The notes below the pieces were generated by a model. It saw only the letters and a list, made by a program, of their open reading frames with translations, searched no databases and had not been told where the DNA came from. This document shows positions 17,738 through 28,517 of a stretch of 64,000 nt of DNA, one piece after another. The position numbers and the translations under genes were made by a program. Source of the stretch: Nematostella vectensis (taxonomy: Eukaryota; Cnidaria; Anthozoa; Actiniaria; Edwardsiidae); assembly GCF_932526225.1 (NCBI RefSeq), contig NC_064041.1:15410951-15474950 (forward strand), in the 5' to 3' direction. Each line of letters begins with the position of its first letter. Positions within the stretch are counted from its first letter, which is position 1.

Positions 17738-18088
17738 ATTGAAATATTTTTGTAGGTTACTTTTGATACCTTCTTTTGTAAAATAAATCGCTGTAGTTGT
17801 CATGGGTCATGGGTTCGAGCCCCATACGGACCAGCAGTTTATTTTTAACTAACCATAGTTGTGTTAACTAGCTAATCTTTTATTCAGCAACAAAGTTTTC
17901 CACAGACTAGACTAAATTGTTGTGATAACAATATTGCAGAAACGGCGAGCGGTCTAAGGCGCTGGTTTTAGGCACCAGTCTCGAAAGAGGCGTGGGTTCG
18001 AATCCCATCGCTGCCAATTGAATTATTTTTGTAAGTTACTTTTAAAACCTTCTTTTGTAAACTAAATCGCTGTAGTTGTATATCAGTT

Positions 18089-18161
18089 GGTCCGTTAGCT
18101 CAGTCGGCAGAGCGTGGTGCTAATAAAGCTAAGGTCATGGGTTCGAGCCCCATACGGACCA
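18089..18161 (+). tRNA. tRNA-Ile(AAU)
   Basis: AATAAAGCT variant, partner of 16453. Confidence 0.7.
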
Positions 18162-18416
18162 GCAGTTTATTTTCAACTAACCATAGTTGTGTTAACTAGC
18201 TAGTCTTTTATTCAGCAACAAAGTTTTCCACAGACTAGACTAAATTGTTGTGATAACAATATTGCAGAAACGGCGAGCGGTCCAAGGCGCTGGTTTTAGG
18301 CACCAGTCTCTGAAGAGGCGTGGGTTCGAATCAAACCGCTGCCAATTGAATTATTTTTGTAGGTTACTTTTTATACCTTCTTTTGTAAACTAAATCGCTG
18401 TAGTTGTATATCAGTT

Positions 18417-18489
18417 GGTCCGTTAGCTCAGTCGGCAGAGCGTGGTGCTAATAACGCTAAGGTCATGGGTTCGAGCCCCATACGGACCA
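18417..18489 (+). tRNA. tRNA-Ile(AAU)
   Basis: Consensus. Confidence 0.92.
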
Positions 18490-18604
18490 AAAGTTTATTT
18501 TTAAATAACCGTCAATGCAGTTGTGTTGACCAGCTTGTCTTTTATTCAGCAAAAACGTTCTCCACAGAATCGACTAATTGTTGTGATAACAATATTGCAG
18601 AAAC

Positions 18605-18685
18605 GGTAGCGTGGCCGAGCGGTCCAAGGCGCTGGTTTTAGGCACCAGTCTTTGAAGAGGCGTGGGTTCCAATCCCAATGTGCCA
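18605..18685 (+). pseudogene. Degenerate tRNA-Leu
   Basis: Partner of 16969. Confidence 0.85.
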
Positions 18686-18757
18686 ATTGAATTATTTTTG
18701 TAGGTTACTTTTGATACCTTCTTTTGTCAACTAAATCGCTGTAGTTGTATATCAGTT

Positions 18758-18830
18758 GGTCCGTTAGCTCAGTCGGCAGAGCGTGGTGCTAATAACGCTA
18801 AGGTCATGGGTTCTAGCCCCATACGGACCA
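18758..18830 (+). tRNA. tRNA-Ile(AAU)
   Basis: TTCTAGC variant, partner of 17122. Confidence 0.75.
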
Positions 18831-18949
18831 AAAGTTTGTTTATTTTTAAATAACCGTCAATGCAGTTTTGTTGACTGGCTAGTCTTTTATTCAGCAAAAA
18901 CGTCCTCCACAGACTTGACCAATTGTTGTGATAACAATATTGCAGAAAC

Positions 18950-19031
18950 GGTAGCGTGGCCGAGCGGTCTAAGGCGCTGGTTTTAGGCACCAGTCTCGAA
19001 AGAGGCGTGGGTTCGAATCCCACCGCTGCCA
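18950..19031 (+). tRNA. tRNA-Leu(UAG)
   Basis: Consensus. Confidence 0.94.
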
Positions 19032-19103
19032 ATTGAATTATTTTTGTAGGTTACTTTTGATACCTTCTTTTGTAAACTAAATCGCTGTAGTTGTATATCA
19101 GTT

Positions 19104-19176
19104 GGTCCGTTAGCTCAGTCGGCAGAGCGTGGTGCTAATAACGCTAAGGTCATGGGTTCGAGCCCCATACGGACCA
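19104..19176 (+). tRNA. tRNA-Ile(AAU)
   Basis: Consensus. Confidence 0.93.
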
Positions 19177-19291
19177 AAAGTTTATTTTTAAAGAACCGTC
19201 AATGCAGTTGTGTTGACCAGCTTGTCTTTTATTCAGCAAAAACGTTCTCAACAGACTTGACTAATTGTTGTGATAACAATATTGCAGAAAT

Positions 19292-19373
19292 GGTAGCGTG
19301 GCCGAGCGGTCTAAGGCGCTGGTTTTAGGCACCAGTCTCGAAAGAGGCGTGGGTTCGAATCCCACCGCTGCCA
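19292..19373 (+). tRNA. tRNA-Leu(UAG)
   Basis: Consensus; followed by GATACGTTC spacer variant. Confidence 0.93.
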
Positions 19374-19724
19374 ATTGAAATATTTTTGTAGGTTACTTTT
19401 GATACGTTCTTTTGTAAACTAAATCGCTGTAGTTGTCATGGGTCATGGGTTCGAGCCCCATACGGACCAGCAGTTTATTTTTAACTAACCATAGTTGTGT
19501 TAACTAGCTAGTCTTTTATTCAGCAACAAAGTTTTCCACAGACTAGACTAAATTGTTGTGATAACAATATTGCAGAAACGGCGAGCGGTCTAAGGCGCTG
19601 GTTTTAGGCACCAGTCTCGAAAGAGGCGTGGGTTCGAATCCCACCGCTGCCAATTGAATTATTTTTGTAAGTTACTTTTAAAACCTTCTTTTGTAAACTA
19701 AATCGCTGTAGTTGTATATCAGTT

Positions 19725-19797
19725 GGTCCGTTAGCTCAGTCGGCAGAGCGTGGTGCTAATAACGCTAATGTCATGGGTTCGAGCCCCATAAGGACCA
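19725..19797 (+). tRNA. tRNA-Ile(AAU)
   Basis: CTAATGTC variable loop and AAGGACC acceptor: one pair lost. Confidence 0.72.
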
Positions 19798-20052
19798 GCA
19801 GTTTATTTTCAACTAACCATAGTTGTGTTAACTAGCTAGTCTTTTATTCAGCAACAAAGTTTTCCACAGACTAGACTAAATTGTTGTGATAACAATATTG
19901 CAGAAACGGCGAGCGGTCCAAGGCGCTGGTTTTAGGCACCAGTCTCTGAAGAGGCGTGGGTTCGAATCAAACCGCTGCCAATTGAATTATTTTTGTAGGT
20001 TACTTTTTATACCTTCTTTTGTAAACTAAATCGCTGTAGTTGTATATCAGTT

Positions 20053-20125
20053 GGTCCGTTAGCTCAGTCGGCAGAGCGTGGTGCTAATAACGCTAAGGTC
20101 ATGGGTTCCAGCCCCATACGGACCA
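20053..20125 (+). tRNA. tRNA-Ile(AAU)
   Basis: T-loop TTCCAGC (B-box G to C). Confidence 0.75.
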
Positions 20126-20240
20126 AAAGTTTATTTTTAAATAACCGTCAATGCAGTTGTGTTGACCAGCTTGTCTTTTATTCAGCAAAAACGTTCTCCA
20201 CAGAATTGACTAATTGTTGTGATAACAATATTGCAGAAAC

Positions 20241-20321
20241 GGTAGCGTGGCCGAGCGGTCCAAGGCGCTGGTTTTAGGCACCAGTCTTTGAAGAGGCGTG
20301 GGTTCCAATCCCAATGTGCCA
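20241..20321 (+). pseudogene. Degenerate tRNA-Leu
   Basis: Partner of 18605. Confidence 0.85.
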
Positions 20322-20393
20322 ATTGAATTATTTTTGTAGGTTACTTTTGATACCTTCTTTTGTAAACTAAATCGCTGTAGTTGTATATCAGTT

Positions 20394-20466
20394 GGTCCGT
20401 TAGCTCAGTCGGCAGAGCGTGGTGCTAATAACGCTAAGGTCATGGGTTCGAGCCCCATACGGACCA
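20394..20466 (+). tRNA. tRNA-Ile(AAU)
   Basis: Consensus; end of the 1,636-bp register. Confidence 0.93.
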
Positions 20467-20581
20467 AAAGTTTATTTTCAAATAACCGTCAATGCAGCTT
20501 TGTTGACTGGCTAGTCTTTTATTCAGCAAAAACGTCCTCCACAGACTTGACCAATTGTTGTGATAACAATATTGCAGAAAC

Positions 20582-20663
20582 GGTAGCGTGGCCGAGCGGT
20601 CTAAGGCGCTGGTTTTAGGCACCAGTCTCGAAAGAGGCGTGGGTTCGAATCCCACCGCTGCCA
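20582..20663 (+). tRNA. tRNA-Leu(UAG)
   Basis: Consensus. Confidence 0.94.
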
Positions 20664-20735
20664 ATTGAATTATTTTTGTAGGTTACTTTTGATACCTTCT
20701 TTTGTAAACTAAATCGCTGTAGTTGTATATCAGTT

Positions 20736-20808
20736 GGTCCGTTAGCTCAGTCGGCAGAGCGTGGTGCTAATAACGCTAAGGTCATGGGTTCGAGCCCCAT
20801 ACGGACCA
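20736..20808 (+). tRNA. tRNA-Ile(AAU)
   Basis: Consensus. Confidence 0.93.
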
Positions 20809-20923
20809 AAAGTTTATTTTTAAAGAACCGTCAATGCAGTTGTGTTGACCAGCTTGTCTTTTATTCAGCAAAAACGTTCTCAACAGACTTGACTAATTGT
20901 TGTGATAACAATATTGCAGAAAT

Positions 20924-21004
20924 GGTAGCGTGGCCGAGCGGTCAAGGCGCTGGTTTTAGGCACCAGTCTCGAAAGAGGCGTGGGTTCGAATCCCACCGCT
21001 GCCA
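20924..21004 (+). tRNA. tRNA-Leu(UAG), short D-loop
   Basis: GGTCAAGGC instead of GGTCTAAGGC: one base lost from the D-loop, all stems intact. Founder of an 81-nt family. Confidence 0.8.
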
Positions 21005-21355
21005 ATCGCAATATTTTTGTAGGTTACTTTTGATACCTTCTTTTGTAAACTAAATCGCTGTAGTTGTCATGGGTCATGGGTTCGAGCCCCATACGGACCA
21101 GCAGTTTATTTTTAACTAACCATAGTTGTGTTAACTAGCTAGTCTTTTATTCAGCAACAAAGTTTTCCACAGACTAGACTAAATTGTTGTGATAACAATA
21201 TTGCAGAAACGGCGAGCGGTCCAAGGCGCTGGTTTTAGGCACCAGTCTCTGAAGAGGCGTGGGTTCGAATCAAACCGCTGCCAATTGAATTATTTTTGTA
21301 GGTTACTTTTTATACCTTCTTTTGTAAACTAAATCGCTGTAGTTGTATATCAGTT

Positions 21356-21428
21356 GGTCCGTTAGCTCAGTCGGCAGAGCGTGGTGCTAATAACGCTAAG
21401 GTCATGGGTTCGAGCCCCATACGGACCA
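21356..21428 (+). tRNA. tRNA-Ile(AAU)
   Basis: Consensus. Confidence 0.92.
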
Positions 21429-21537
21429 GCAGTTTATTTTTAACTAACCATAGTTGTGTTAACTAGCTAGTCTTTTATTCAGCAACAAAGTTGTCCACAG
21501 AATTGACTAATTGTTGTGATAACAATATTGCAGAAAC

Positions 21538-21618
21538 GGTAGCGTGGCCGAGCGGTCCAAGGCGCTGGTTTTAGGCACCAGTCTTTGAAGAGGCGTGGGT
21601 TCCAATCCCAATGTGCCA
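21538..21618 (+). pseudogene. Degenerate tRNA-Leu
   Basis: Class of 16969, in a GTTGTCCACAG flank. Confidence 0.85.
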
Positions 21619-21690
21619 ATTGAATTATTTTTGTAGGTTACTTTTGATACCTTCTTTTGTAAACTAAATCGCTGTAGTTGTATATCAGTT

Positions 21691-21763
21691 GGTCCGTTAG
21701 CTCAGTCGGCAGAGCGTGGTGCTAATAACGCTAAGGTCATGGGTTCGAGCCCCATACGGACCA
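21691..21763 (+). tRNA. tRNA-Ile(AAU)
   Basis: Consensus. Confidence 0.93.
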
Positions 21764-21878
21764 AAAGTTTATTTTTAAAGAACCGTCAATGCAGCTTTGT
21801 TGACTGGCTAGTCTTTTATTCAGCAAAAACGTCCTCCACAGACTTGACCAATTGTTGTGATAACAATATTGCAGAAAC

Positions 21879-21960
21879 GGTAGCGTGGCCGAGCGGTCTA
21901 AGGCGCTGGTTTTAGGCACCAGTCTCGAAAGAGGCGTGGGTTCGAATCCCACCGCTGCCA
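21879..21960 (+). tRNA. tRNA-Leu(UAG)
   Basis: Consensus. Confidence 0.94.
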
Positions 21961-22032
21961 ATTGAAATATTTTTGTAGGTTACTTTTGATACCTTCTTTT
22001 GTCAACTAAATCGCTGTAGTTGTATATCAGTT

Positions 22033-22105
22033 GGTCCGTTAGCTCAGTCGGCAGAGCGTGGTGCTAATAACGCTAAGGTCATGGGTTCTAGCCCCATACG
22101 GACCA
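22033..22105 (+). tRNA. tRNA-Ile(AAU)
   Basis: TTCTAGC T-loop. Confidence 0.75.
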
Positions 22106-22224
22106 AAAGTTTGTTTATTTTTAAATAACCGTCAATGCAGTTTTGTTGACTGGCTAGTCTTTTATTCAGCAAAAACGTCCTCCACAGACTTGACCAATTG
22201 TTGTGATAACAATATTGCAGAAAC

Positions 22225-22306
22225 GGTAGCGTGGCCGAGCGGTCTAAGGCGCTGGTTTTAGGCACCAGTCTCGAAAGAGGCGTGGGTTCGAATCCCACCG
22301 CTGCCA
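22225..22306 (+). tRNA. tRNA-Leu(UAG)
   Basis: Consensus. Confidence 0.94.
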
Positions 22307-22378
22307 ATTGAATTATTTTTGTAGGTTACTTTTGATACCTTCTTTTGTAAACTAAATCGCTGTAGTTGTATATCAGTT

Positions 22379-22451
22379 GGTCCGTTAGCTCAGTCGGCAG
22401 AGCGTGGTGCTAATAACGCTAAGGTCATGGGTTCGAGCCCCATACGGACCA
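22379..22451 (+). tRNA. tRNA-Ile(AAU)
   Basis: Consensus. Confidence 0.93.
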
Positions 22452-22566
22452 AAAGTTTATTTTTAAAGAACCGTCAATGCAGTTGTGTTGACCAGCTTGT
22501 CTTTTATTCAGCAAAAACGTTCTCAACAGACTTGACTAATTGTTGTGATAACAATATTGCAGAAAT

Positions 22567-22647
22567 GGTAGCGTGGCCGAGCGGTCAAGGCGCTGGTTTT
22601 AGGCACCAGTCTCGAAAGAGGCGTGGGTTCGAATCCCACCGCTGCCA
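22567..22647 (+). tRNA. tRNA-Leu(UAG), short D-loop
   Basis: Partner of 20924. Confidence 0.8.
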
Positions 22648-22998
22648 ATCGCAATATTTTTGTAGGTTACTTTTGATACCTTCTTTTGTAAACTAAATCG
22701 CTGTAGTTGTCATGGGTCATGGGTTCGAGCCCCATACGGACCAGCAGTTTATTTTTAACTAACCATAGTTGTGTTAACTAGCTAGTCTTTTATTCAGCAA
22801 CAAAGTTTTCCACAGACTAGACTAAATTGTTGTGATAACAATATTGCAGAAACGGCGAGCGGTCCAAGGCGCTGGTTTTAGGCACCAGTCTCTGAAGAGG
22901 CGTGGGTTCGAATCAAACCGCTGCCAATTGAATTATTTTTGTAGGTTACTTTTTATACCTTCTTTTGTAAACTAAATCGCTGTAGTTGTATATCAGTT

Positions 22999-23071
22999 GG
23001 TCCGTTAGCTCAGTCGGCAGAGCGTGGTGCTAATAACGCTAAGGTCATGGGTTCGAGCCCCATACGGACCA
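22999..23071 (+). tRNA. tRNA-Ile(AAU)
   Basis: Partner of 21356. Confidence 0.92.
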
Positions 23072-23180
23072 GCAGTTTATTTTTAACTAACCATAGTTGT
23101 GTTAACTAGCTAGTCTTTTATTCAGCAACAAAGTTGTCCACAGAATTGACTAATTGTTGTGATAACAATATTGCAGAAAC

Positions 23181-23261
23181 GGTAGCGTGGCCGAGCGGTC
23201 CAAGGCGCTGGTTTTAGGCACCAGTCTTTGAAGAGGCGTGGGTTCCAATCCCAATGTGCCA
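23181..23261 (+). pseudogene. Degenerate tRNA-Leu
   Basis: Partner of 21538. Confidence 0.85.
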
Positions 23262-23333
23262 ATTGAATTATTTTTGTAGGTTACTTTTGATACCTTCTTT
23301 TGTAAACTAAATCGCTGTAGTTGTATATCAGTT

Positions 23334-23406
23334 GGTCCGTTAGCTCAGTCGGCAGAGCGTGGTGCTAATAACGCTAAGGTCATGGGTTCGAGCCCCATAC
23401 GGACCA
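23334..23406 (+). tRNA. tRNA-Ile(AAU)
   Basis: Partner of 21691. Confidence 0.93.
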
Positions 23407-23521
23407 AAAGTTTATTTTTAAAGAACCGTCAATGCAGCTTTGTTGACTGGCTAGTCTTTTATTCAGCAAAAACGTCCTCCACAGACTTGACCAATTGTTG
23501 TGATAACAATATTGCAGAAAC

Positions 23522-23603
23522 GGTAGCGTGGCCGAGCGGTCTAAGGCGCTGGTTTTAGGCACCAGTCTCGAAAGAGGCGTGGGTTCGAATCCCACCGCTG
23601 CCA
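23522..23603 (+). tRNA. tRNA-Leu(UAG)
   Basis: Partner of 21879. Confidence 0.94.
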
Positions 23604-23675
23604 ATTGAAATATTTTTGTAGGTTACTTTTGATACCTTCTTTTGTCAACTAAATCGCTGTAGTTGTATATCAGTT

Positions 23676-23748
23676 GGTCCGTTAGCTCAGTCGGCAGAGC
23701 GTGGTGCTAATAACGCTAAGGTCATGGGTTCTAGCCCCATACGGACCA
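23676..23748 (+). tRNA. tRNA-Ile(AAU)
   Basis: TTCTAGC T-loop, partner of 22033. Confidence 0.75.
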
Positions 23749-23867
23749 AAAGTTTGTTTATTTTTAAATAACCGTCAATGCAGTTTTGTTGACTGGCTAG
23801 TCTTTTATTCAGCAAAAACGTCCTCCACAGACTTGACCAATTGTTGTGATAACAATATTGCAGAAAC

Positions 23868-23949
23868 GGTAGCGTGGCCGAGCGGTCTAAGGCGCTGGTT
23901 TTAGGCACCAGTCTCGAAAGAGGCGTGGGTTCGAATCCCACCGCTGCCA
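23868..23949 (+). tRNA. tRNA-Leu(UAG)
   Basis: Consensus; the following spacer has one extra base (CCTTCCTTTTG). Confidence 0.94.
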
Positions 23950-24022
23950 ATTGAATTATTTTTGTAGGTTACTTTTGATACCTTCCTTTTGTAAACTAAA
24001 TCGCTGTAGTTGTATATCAGTT

Positions 24023-24095
24023 GGTCCGTTAGCTCAGTCGGCAGAGCGTGGTGCTAATAACGCTAAGGTCATGGGTTCGAGCCCCATACGGACCA
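24023..24095 (+). tRNA. tRNA-Ile(AAU)
   Basis: Consensus. Confidence 0.93.
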
Positions 24096-24210
24096 AAAGT
24101 TTATTTTTAAAGAACCGTCAATGCAGTTGTGTTGACCAGCTTGTCTTTTATTCAGCAAAAACGTTCTCAACAGACTTGACTAATTGTTGTGATAACAATA
24201 TTGCAGAAAT

Positions 24211-24292
24211 GGTAGCGTGGCCGAGCGGTCTAAGGCGCTGGTTTTAGGCACCAGTCTCGAAAGAGGCGTGGGTTCGAATCCCACCGCTGCCA
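24211..24292 (+). tRNA. tRNA-Leu(UAG)
   Basis: Partner of 19292 at +4,919. Confidence 0.93.
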
Positions 24293-24643
24293 ATTGAAAT
24301 ATTTTTGTAGGTTACTTTTGATACGTTCTTTTGTAAACTAAATCGCTGTAGTTGTCATGGGTCATGGGTTCGAGCCCCATACGGACCAGCAGTTTATTTT
24401 TAACTAACCATAGTTGTGTTAACTAGCTAGTCTTTTATTCAGCAACAAAGTTTTCCACAGACTAGACTAAATTGTTGTGATAACAATATTGCAGAAACGG
24501 CGAGCGGTCTAAGGCGCTGGTTTTAGGCACCAGTCTCGAAAGAGGCGTGGGTTCGAATCCCACCGCTGCCAATTGAATTATTTTTGTAAGTTACTTTTAA
24601 AACCTTCTTTTGTAAACTAAATCGCTGTAGTTGTATATCAGTT

Positions 24644-24716
24644 GGTCCGTTAGCTCAGTCGGCAGAGCGTGGTGCTAATAACGCTAATGTCATGGGTTCG
24701 AGCCCCATAAGGACCA
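24644..24716 (+). tRNA. tRNA-Ile(AAU)
   Basis: AAGGACC variant, partner of 19725. Confidence 0.72.
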
Positions 24717-24971
24717 GCAGTTTATTTTCAACTAACCATAGTTGTGTTAACTAGCTAGTCTTTTATTCAGCAACAAAGTTTTCCACAGACTAGACTAAAT
24801 TGTTGTGATAACAATATTGCAGAAACGGCGAGCGGTCCAAGGCGCTGGTTTTAGGCACCAGTCTCTGAAGAGGCGTGGGTTCGAATCAAACCGCTGCCAA
24901 TTGAATTATTTTTGTAGGTTACTTTTTATACCTTCTTTTGTAAACTAAATCGCTGTAGTTGTATATCAGTT

Positions 24972-25044
24972 GGTCCGTTAGCTCAGTCGGCAGAGCGTGG
25001 TGCTAATAACGCTAAGGTCATGGGTTCCAGCCCCATACGGACCA
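24972..25044 (+). tRNA. tRNA-Ile(AAU)
   Basis: TTCCAGC variant, partner of 20053. Confidence 0.75.
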
Positions 25045-25159
25045 AAAGTTTATTTTTAAATAACCGTCAATGCAGTTGTGTTGACCAGCTTGTCTTTTAT
25101 TCAGCAAAAACGTTCTCCACAGAATTGACTAATTGTTGTGATAACAATATTGCAGAAAC

Positions 25160-25240
25160 GGTAGCGTGGCCGAGCGGTCCAAGGCGCTGGTTTTAGGCAC
25201 CAGTCTTTGAAGAGGCGTGGGTTCCAATCCCAATGTGCCA
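25160..25240 (+). pseudogene. Degenerate tRNA-Leu
   Basis: Partner of 20241. Confidence 0.85.
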
Positions 25241-25312
25241 ATTGAATTATTTTTGTAGGTTACTTTTGATACCTTCTTTTGTAAACTAAATCGCTGTAGT
25301 TGTATATCAGTT

Positions 25313-25385
25313 GGTCCGTTAGCTCAGTCGGCAGAGCGTGGTGCTAATAACGCTAAGGTCATGGGTTCGAGCCCCATACGGACCA
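25313..25385 (+). tRNA. tRNA-Ile(AAU)
   Basis: Partner of 20394. Confidence 0.93.
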
Positions 25386-25500
25386 AAAGTTTATTTTCAA
25401 ATAACCGTCAATGCAGCTTTGTTGACTGGCTAGTCTTTTATTCAGCAAAAACGTCCTCCACAGACTTGACCAATTGTTGTGATAACAATATTGCAGAAAC

Positions 25501-25582
25501 GGTAGCGTGGCCGAGCGGTCTAAGGCGCTGGTTTTAGGCACCAGTCTCGAAAGAGGCGTGGGTTCGAATCCCACCGCTGCCA
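25501..25582 (+). tRNA. tRNA-Leu(UAG)
   Basis: Partner of 20582. Confidence 0.94.
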
Positions 25583-25654
25583 ATTGAATTATTTTTGTAG
25601 GTTACTTTTGATACCTTCTTTTGTAAACTAAATCGCTGTAGTTGTATATCAGTT

Positions 25655-25727
25655 GGTCCGTTAGCTCAGTCGGCAGAGCGTGGTGCTAATAACGCTAAGG
25701 TCATGGGTTCGAGCCCCATACGGACCA
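25655..25727 (+). tRNA. tRNA-Ile(AAU)
   Basis: Partner of 20736. Confidence 0.93.
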
Positions 25728-25842
25728 AAAGTTTATTTTTAAAGAACCGTCAATGCAGTTGTGTTGACCAGCTTGTCTTTTATTCAGCAAAAACGTTCTC
25801 AACAGACTTGACTAATTGTTGTGATAACAATATTGCAGAAAT

Positions 25843-25923
25843 GGTAGCGTGGCCGAGCGGTCAAGGCGCTGGTTTTAGGCACCAGTCTCGAAAGAGGCGT
25901 GGGTTCGAATCCCACCGCTGCCA
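25843..25923 (+). tRNA. tRNA-Leu(UAG), short D-loop
   Basis: Partner of 20924. Confidence 0.8.
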
Positions 25924-26274
25924 ATCGCAATATTTTTGTAGGTTACTTTTGATACCTTCTTTTGTAAACTAAATCGCTGTAGTTGTCATGGGTCATGGGT
26001 TCGAGCCCCATACGGACCAGCAGTTTATTTTTAACTAACCATAGTTGTGTTAACTAGCTAGTCTTTTATTCAGCAACAAAGTTTTCCACAGACTAGACTA
26101 AATTGTTGTGATAACAATATTGCAGAAACGGCGAGCGGTCCAAGGCGCTGGTTTTAGGCACCAGTCTCTGAAGAGGCGTGGGTTCGAATCAAACCGCTGC
26201 CAATTGAATTATTTTTGTAGGTTACTTTTTATACCTTCTTTTGTAAACTAAATCGCTGTAGTTGTATATCAGTT

Positions 26275-26347
26275 GGTCCGTTAGCTCAGTCGGCAGAGCG
26301 TGGTGCTAATAACGCTAAGGTCATGGGTTCGAGCCCCATACGGACCA
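26275..26347 (+). tRNA. tRNA-Ile(AAU)
   Basis: Partner of 21356. Confidence 0.92.
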
Positions 26348-26456
26348 GCAGTTTATTTTTAACTAACCATAGTTGTGTTAACTAGCTAGTCTTTTATTCA
26401 GCAACAAAGTTGTCCACAGAATTGACTAATTGTTGTGATAACAATATTGCAGAAAC

Positions 26457-26537
26457 GGTAGCGTGGCCGAGCGGTCCAAGGCGCTGGTTTTAGGCACCAG
26501 TCTTTGAAGAGGCGTGGGTTCCAATCCCAATGTGCCA
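26457..26537 (+). pseudogene. Degenerate tRNA-Leu
   Basis: Partner of 21538. Confidence 0.85.
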
Positions 26538-26609
26538 ATTGAATTATTTTTGTAGGTTACTTTTGATACCTTCTTTTGTAAACTAAATCGCTGTAGTTGT
26601 ATATCAGTT

Positions 26610-26682
26610 GGTCCGTTAGCTCAGTCGGCAGAGCGTGGTGCTAATAACGCTAAGGTCATGGGTTCGAGCCCCATACGGACCA
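26610..26682 (+). tRNA. tRNA-Ile(AAU)
   Basis: Consensus. Confidence 0.93.
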
Positions 26683-26797
26683 AAAGTTTATTTTCAAATA
26701 ACCGTCAATGCAGCTTTGTTGACTGGCTAGTCTTTTATTCAGCAAAAACGTCCTCCACAGACTTAACCAATTGTTGTGATAACAATATTGCAGAAAC

Positions 26798-26879
26798 GGT
26801 AGCGTGACCGAGCGGTCTAAGGCGCTGGTTTTAGGCACCAGTCTCGAAAGAGGCGTGGGTTCGAATCCCACCGCTGCCA
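26798..26879 (+). tRNA. tRNA-Leu(UAG)
   Basis: GTGACCGAGC: first D-stem pair and A-box G lost. Confidence 0.75.
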
Positions 26880-26951
26880 ATTGAATTATTTTTGTAGGTT
26901 ACTTTTGATACCTTCTTTTGTAAACTAAATCGCTGTAGTTGTATATCAGTT

Positions 26952-27024
26952 GGTCCGTTAGCTCAGTCGGCAGAGCGTGGTGCTAATAACGCTAAGGTCA
27001 TGGGTTCGAGCCCCATACGGACCA
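26952..27024 (+). tRNA. tRNA-Ile(AAU)
   Basis: Consensus. Confidence 0.93.
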
Positions 27025-27139
27025 AAAGTTTATTTTTAAAGAACCGTCAATGCAGTTGTGTTGACCAGCTTGTCTTTTATTCAGCAAAAACGTTCTCAAC
27101 AGACTTGACTAATTGTTGTGATAACAATATTGCAGAAAT

Positions 27140-27220
27140 GGTAGCGTGGCCGAGCGGTCAAGGCGCTGGTTTTAGGCACCAGTCTCGAAAGAGGCGTGGG
27201 TTCGAATCCCACCGCTGCCA
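27140..27220 (+). tRNA. tRNA-Leu(UAG), short D-loop
   Basis: Family of 20924. Confidence 0.8.
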
Positions 27221-27571
27221 ATCGCAATATTTTTGTAGGTTACTTTTGATACCTTCTTTTGTAAACTAAATCGCTGTAGTTGTCATGGGTCATGGGTTCG
27301 AGCCCCATACGGACCAGCAGTTTATTTTTAACTAACCATAGTTGTGTTAACTAGCTAGTCTTTTATTCAGCAACAAAGTTTTCCACAGACTAGACTAAAT
27401 TGTTGTGATAACAATATTGCAGAAACGGCGAGCGGTCCAAGGCGCTGGTTTTAGGCACCAGTCTCTGAAGAGGCGTGGGTTCGAATCAAACCGCTGCCAA
27501 TTGAATTATTTTTGTAGGTTACTTTTTATACCTTCTTTTGTAAACTAAATCGCTGTAGTTGTATATCAGTT

Positions 27572-27644
27572 GGTCCGTTAGCTCAGTCGGCAGAGCGTGG
27601 TGCTAATAACGCTAAGGTCATGGGTTCGAGCCCCATACGGACCA
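27572..27644 (+). tRNA. tRNA-Ile(AAU)
   Basis: Consensus. Confidence 0.92.
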
Positions 27645-27753
27645 GCAGTTTATTTTTAACTAACCATAGTTGTGTTAACTAGCTTGTCTTTTATTCAGCA
27701 ACAAAGTTGTCCACAGAATTGACTAATTGTTGTGATAACAATATTGCAGAAAC

Positions 27754-27834
27754 GGTAGCGTGGCCGAGCGGTCCAAGGCGCTGGTTTTAGGCACCAGTCT
27801 TTGAAGAGGCGTGGGTTCCAATCCCAATGTGCCA
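27754..27834 (+). pseudogene. Degenerate tRNA-Leu
   Basis: Class of 16969. Confidence 0.85.
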
Positions 27835-27906
27835 ATTGAATTATTTTTGTAGGTTACTTTTGATACCTTCTTTTGTAAACTAAATCGCTGTAGTTGTATA
27901 TCAGTT

Positions 27907-27979
27907 GGTCCGTTAGCTCAGTCGGCAGAGCGTGGTGCTAATAACGCTAAGGTCATGGGTTCGAGCCCCATACGGACCA
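27907..27979 (+). tRNA. tRNA-Ile(AAU)
   Basis: Consensus. Confidence 0.93.
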
Positions 27980-28094
27980 AAAGTTTATTTTCAAATAACC
28001 GTCAATGCAGCTTTGTTGACTGGCTAGTCTTTTATTCAGCAAAAACGTCCTCCACAGACTTGACCAATTGTTGTGATAACAATATTGCAGAAAC

Positions 28095-28176
28095 GGTAGC
28101 GTGACCGAGCGGTCTAAGGCGCTGGTTTTAGGCACCAGTCTCGAAAGAGGCGTGGGTTCGAATCCCACCGCTGCCA
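28095..28176 (+). tRNA. tRNA-Leu(UAG)
   Basis: GTGACCGAGC variant, partner of 26798. Confidence 0.75.
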
Positions 28177-28248
28177 ATTGAATTATTTTTGTAGGTTACT
28201 TTTGATACCTTCTTTTGTAAACTAAATCGCTGTAGTTGTATATCAGTT

Positions 28249-28321
28249 GGTCCGTTAGCTCAGTCGGCAGAGCGTGGTGCTAATAACGCTAAGGTCATGG
28301 GTTCGAGCCCCATACGGACCA
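28249..28321 (+). tRNA. tRNA-Ile(AAU)
   Basis: Consensus. Confidence 0.93.
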
Positions 28322-28436
28322 AAAGTTTATTTTTAAAGAACCGTCAATGCAGTTGTGTTGACCAGCTTGTCTTTTATTCAGCAAAAACGTTCTCAACAGA
28401 CTTGACTAATTGTTGTGATAACAATATTGCAGAAAT

Positions 28437-28517
28437 GGTAGCGTGGCCGAGCGGTCAAGGCGCTGGTTTTAGGCACCAGTCTCGAAAGAGGCGTGGGTTC
28501 GAATCCCACCGCTGCCA
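28437..28517 (+). tRNA. tRNA-Leu(UAG), short D-loop
   Basis: Family of 20924. Confidence 0.8.

Larger units (their letters stand above)
15909..20470 (+). repeat. 1,636-bp higher-order repeat, about 2.8 copies
   Basis: Seen at 16308/17944/19580 and 16636/18272/19908. Order per unit: L, psi-I, psi-L, Ile, psi-L variant, Ile, degenerate L, Ile, L, Ile. psi-I starts: 16170, 17806, 19442. psi-L starts: 16308, 16636, 17944, 18272, 19580, 19908. The left edge at 15,909 is a recombinant joint: a post-Ile spacer is cut after ACTAG and fused to TTTATTTTT of another spacer, losing one Leu gene. Confidence 0.9.
20582..24022 (+). repeat. 1,643-bp higher-order repeat, two copies plus part
   Basis: Copies 20582-22224 and 22225-23867, then a partial one. 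psi-I starts: 21073, 22716. psi-L starts: 21211, 22854 (both with the broken T-stem AATCAAACC). Confidence 0.9.
24211..26880 (+). repeat. Second copy of 19,292-21,961 (offset 4,919)
   Basis: Gene order and private variants (Ile with AAGGACC at 19725 and 24644) repeat at +4,919. psi-I: 24361, 25992. psi-L: 24499, 24827, 26130. Confidence 0.9.
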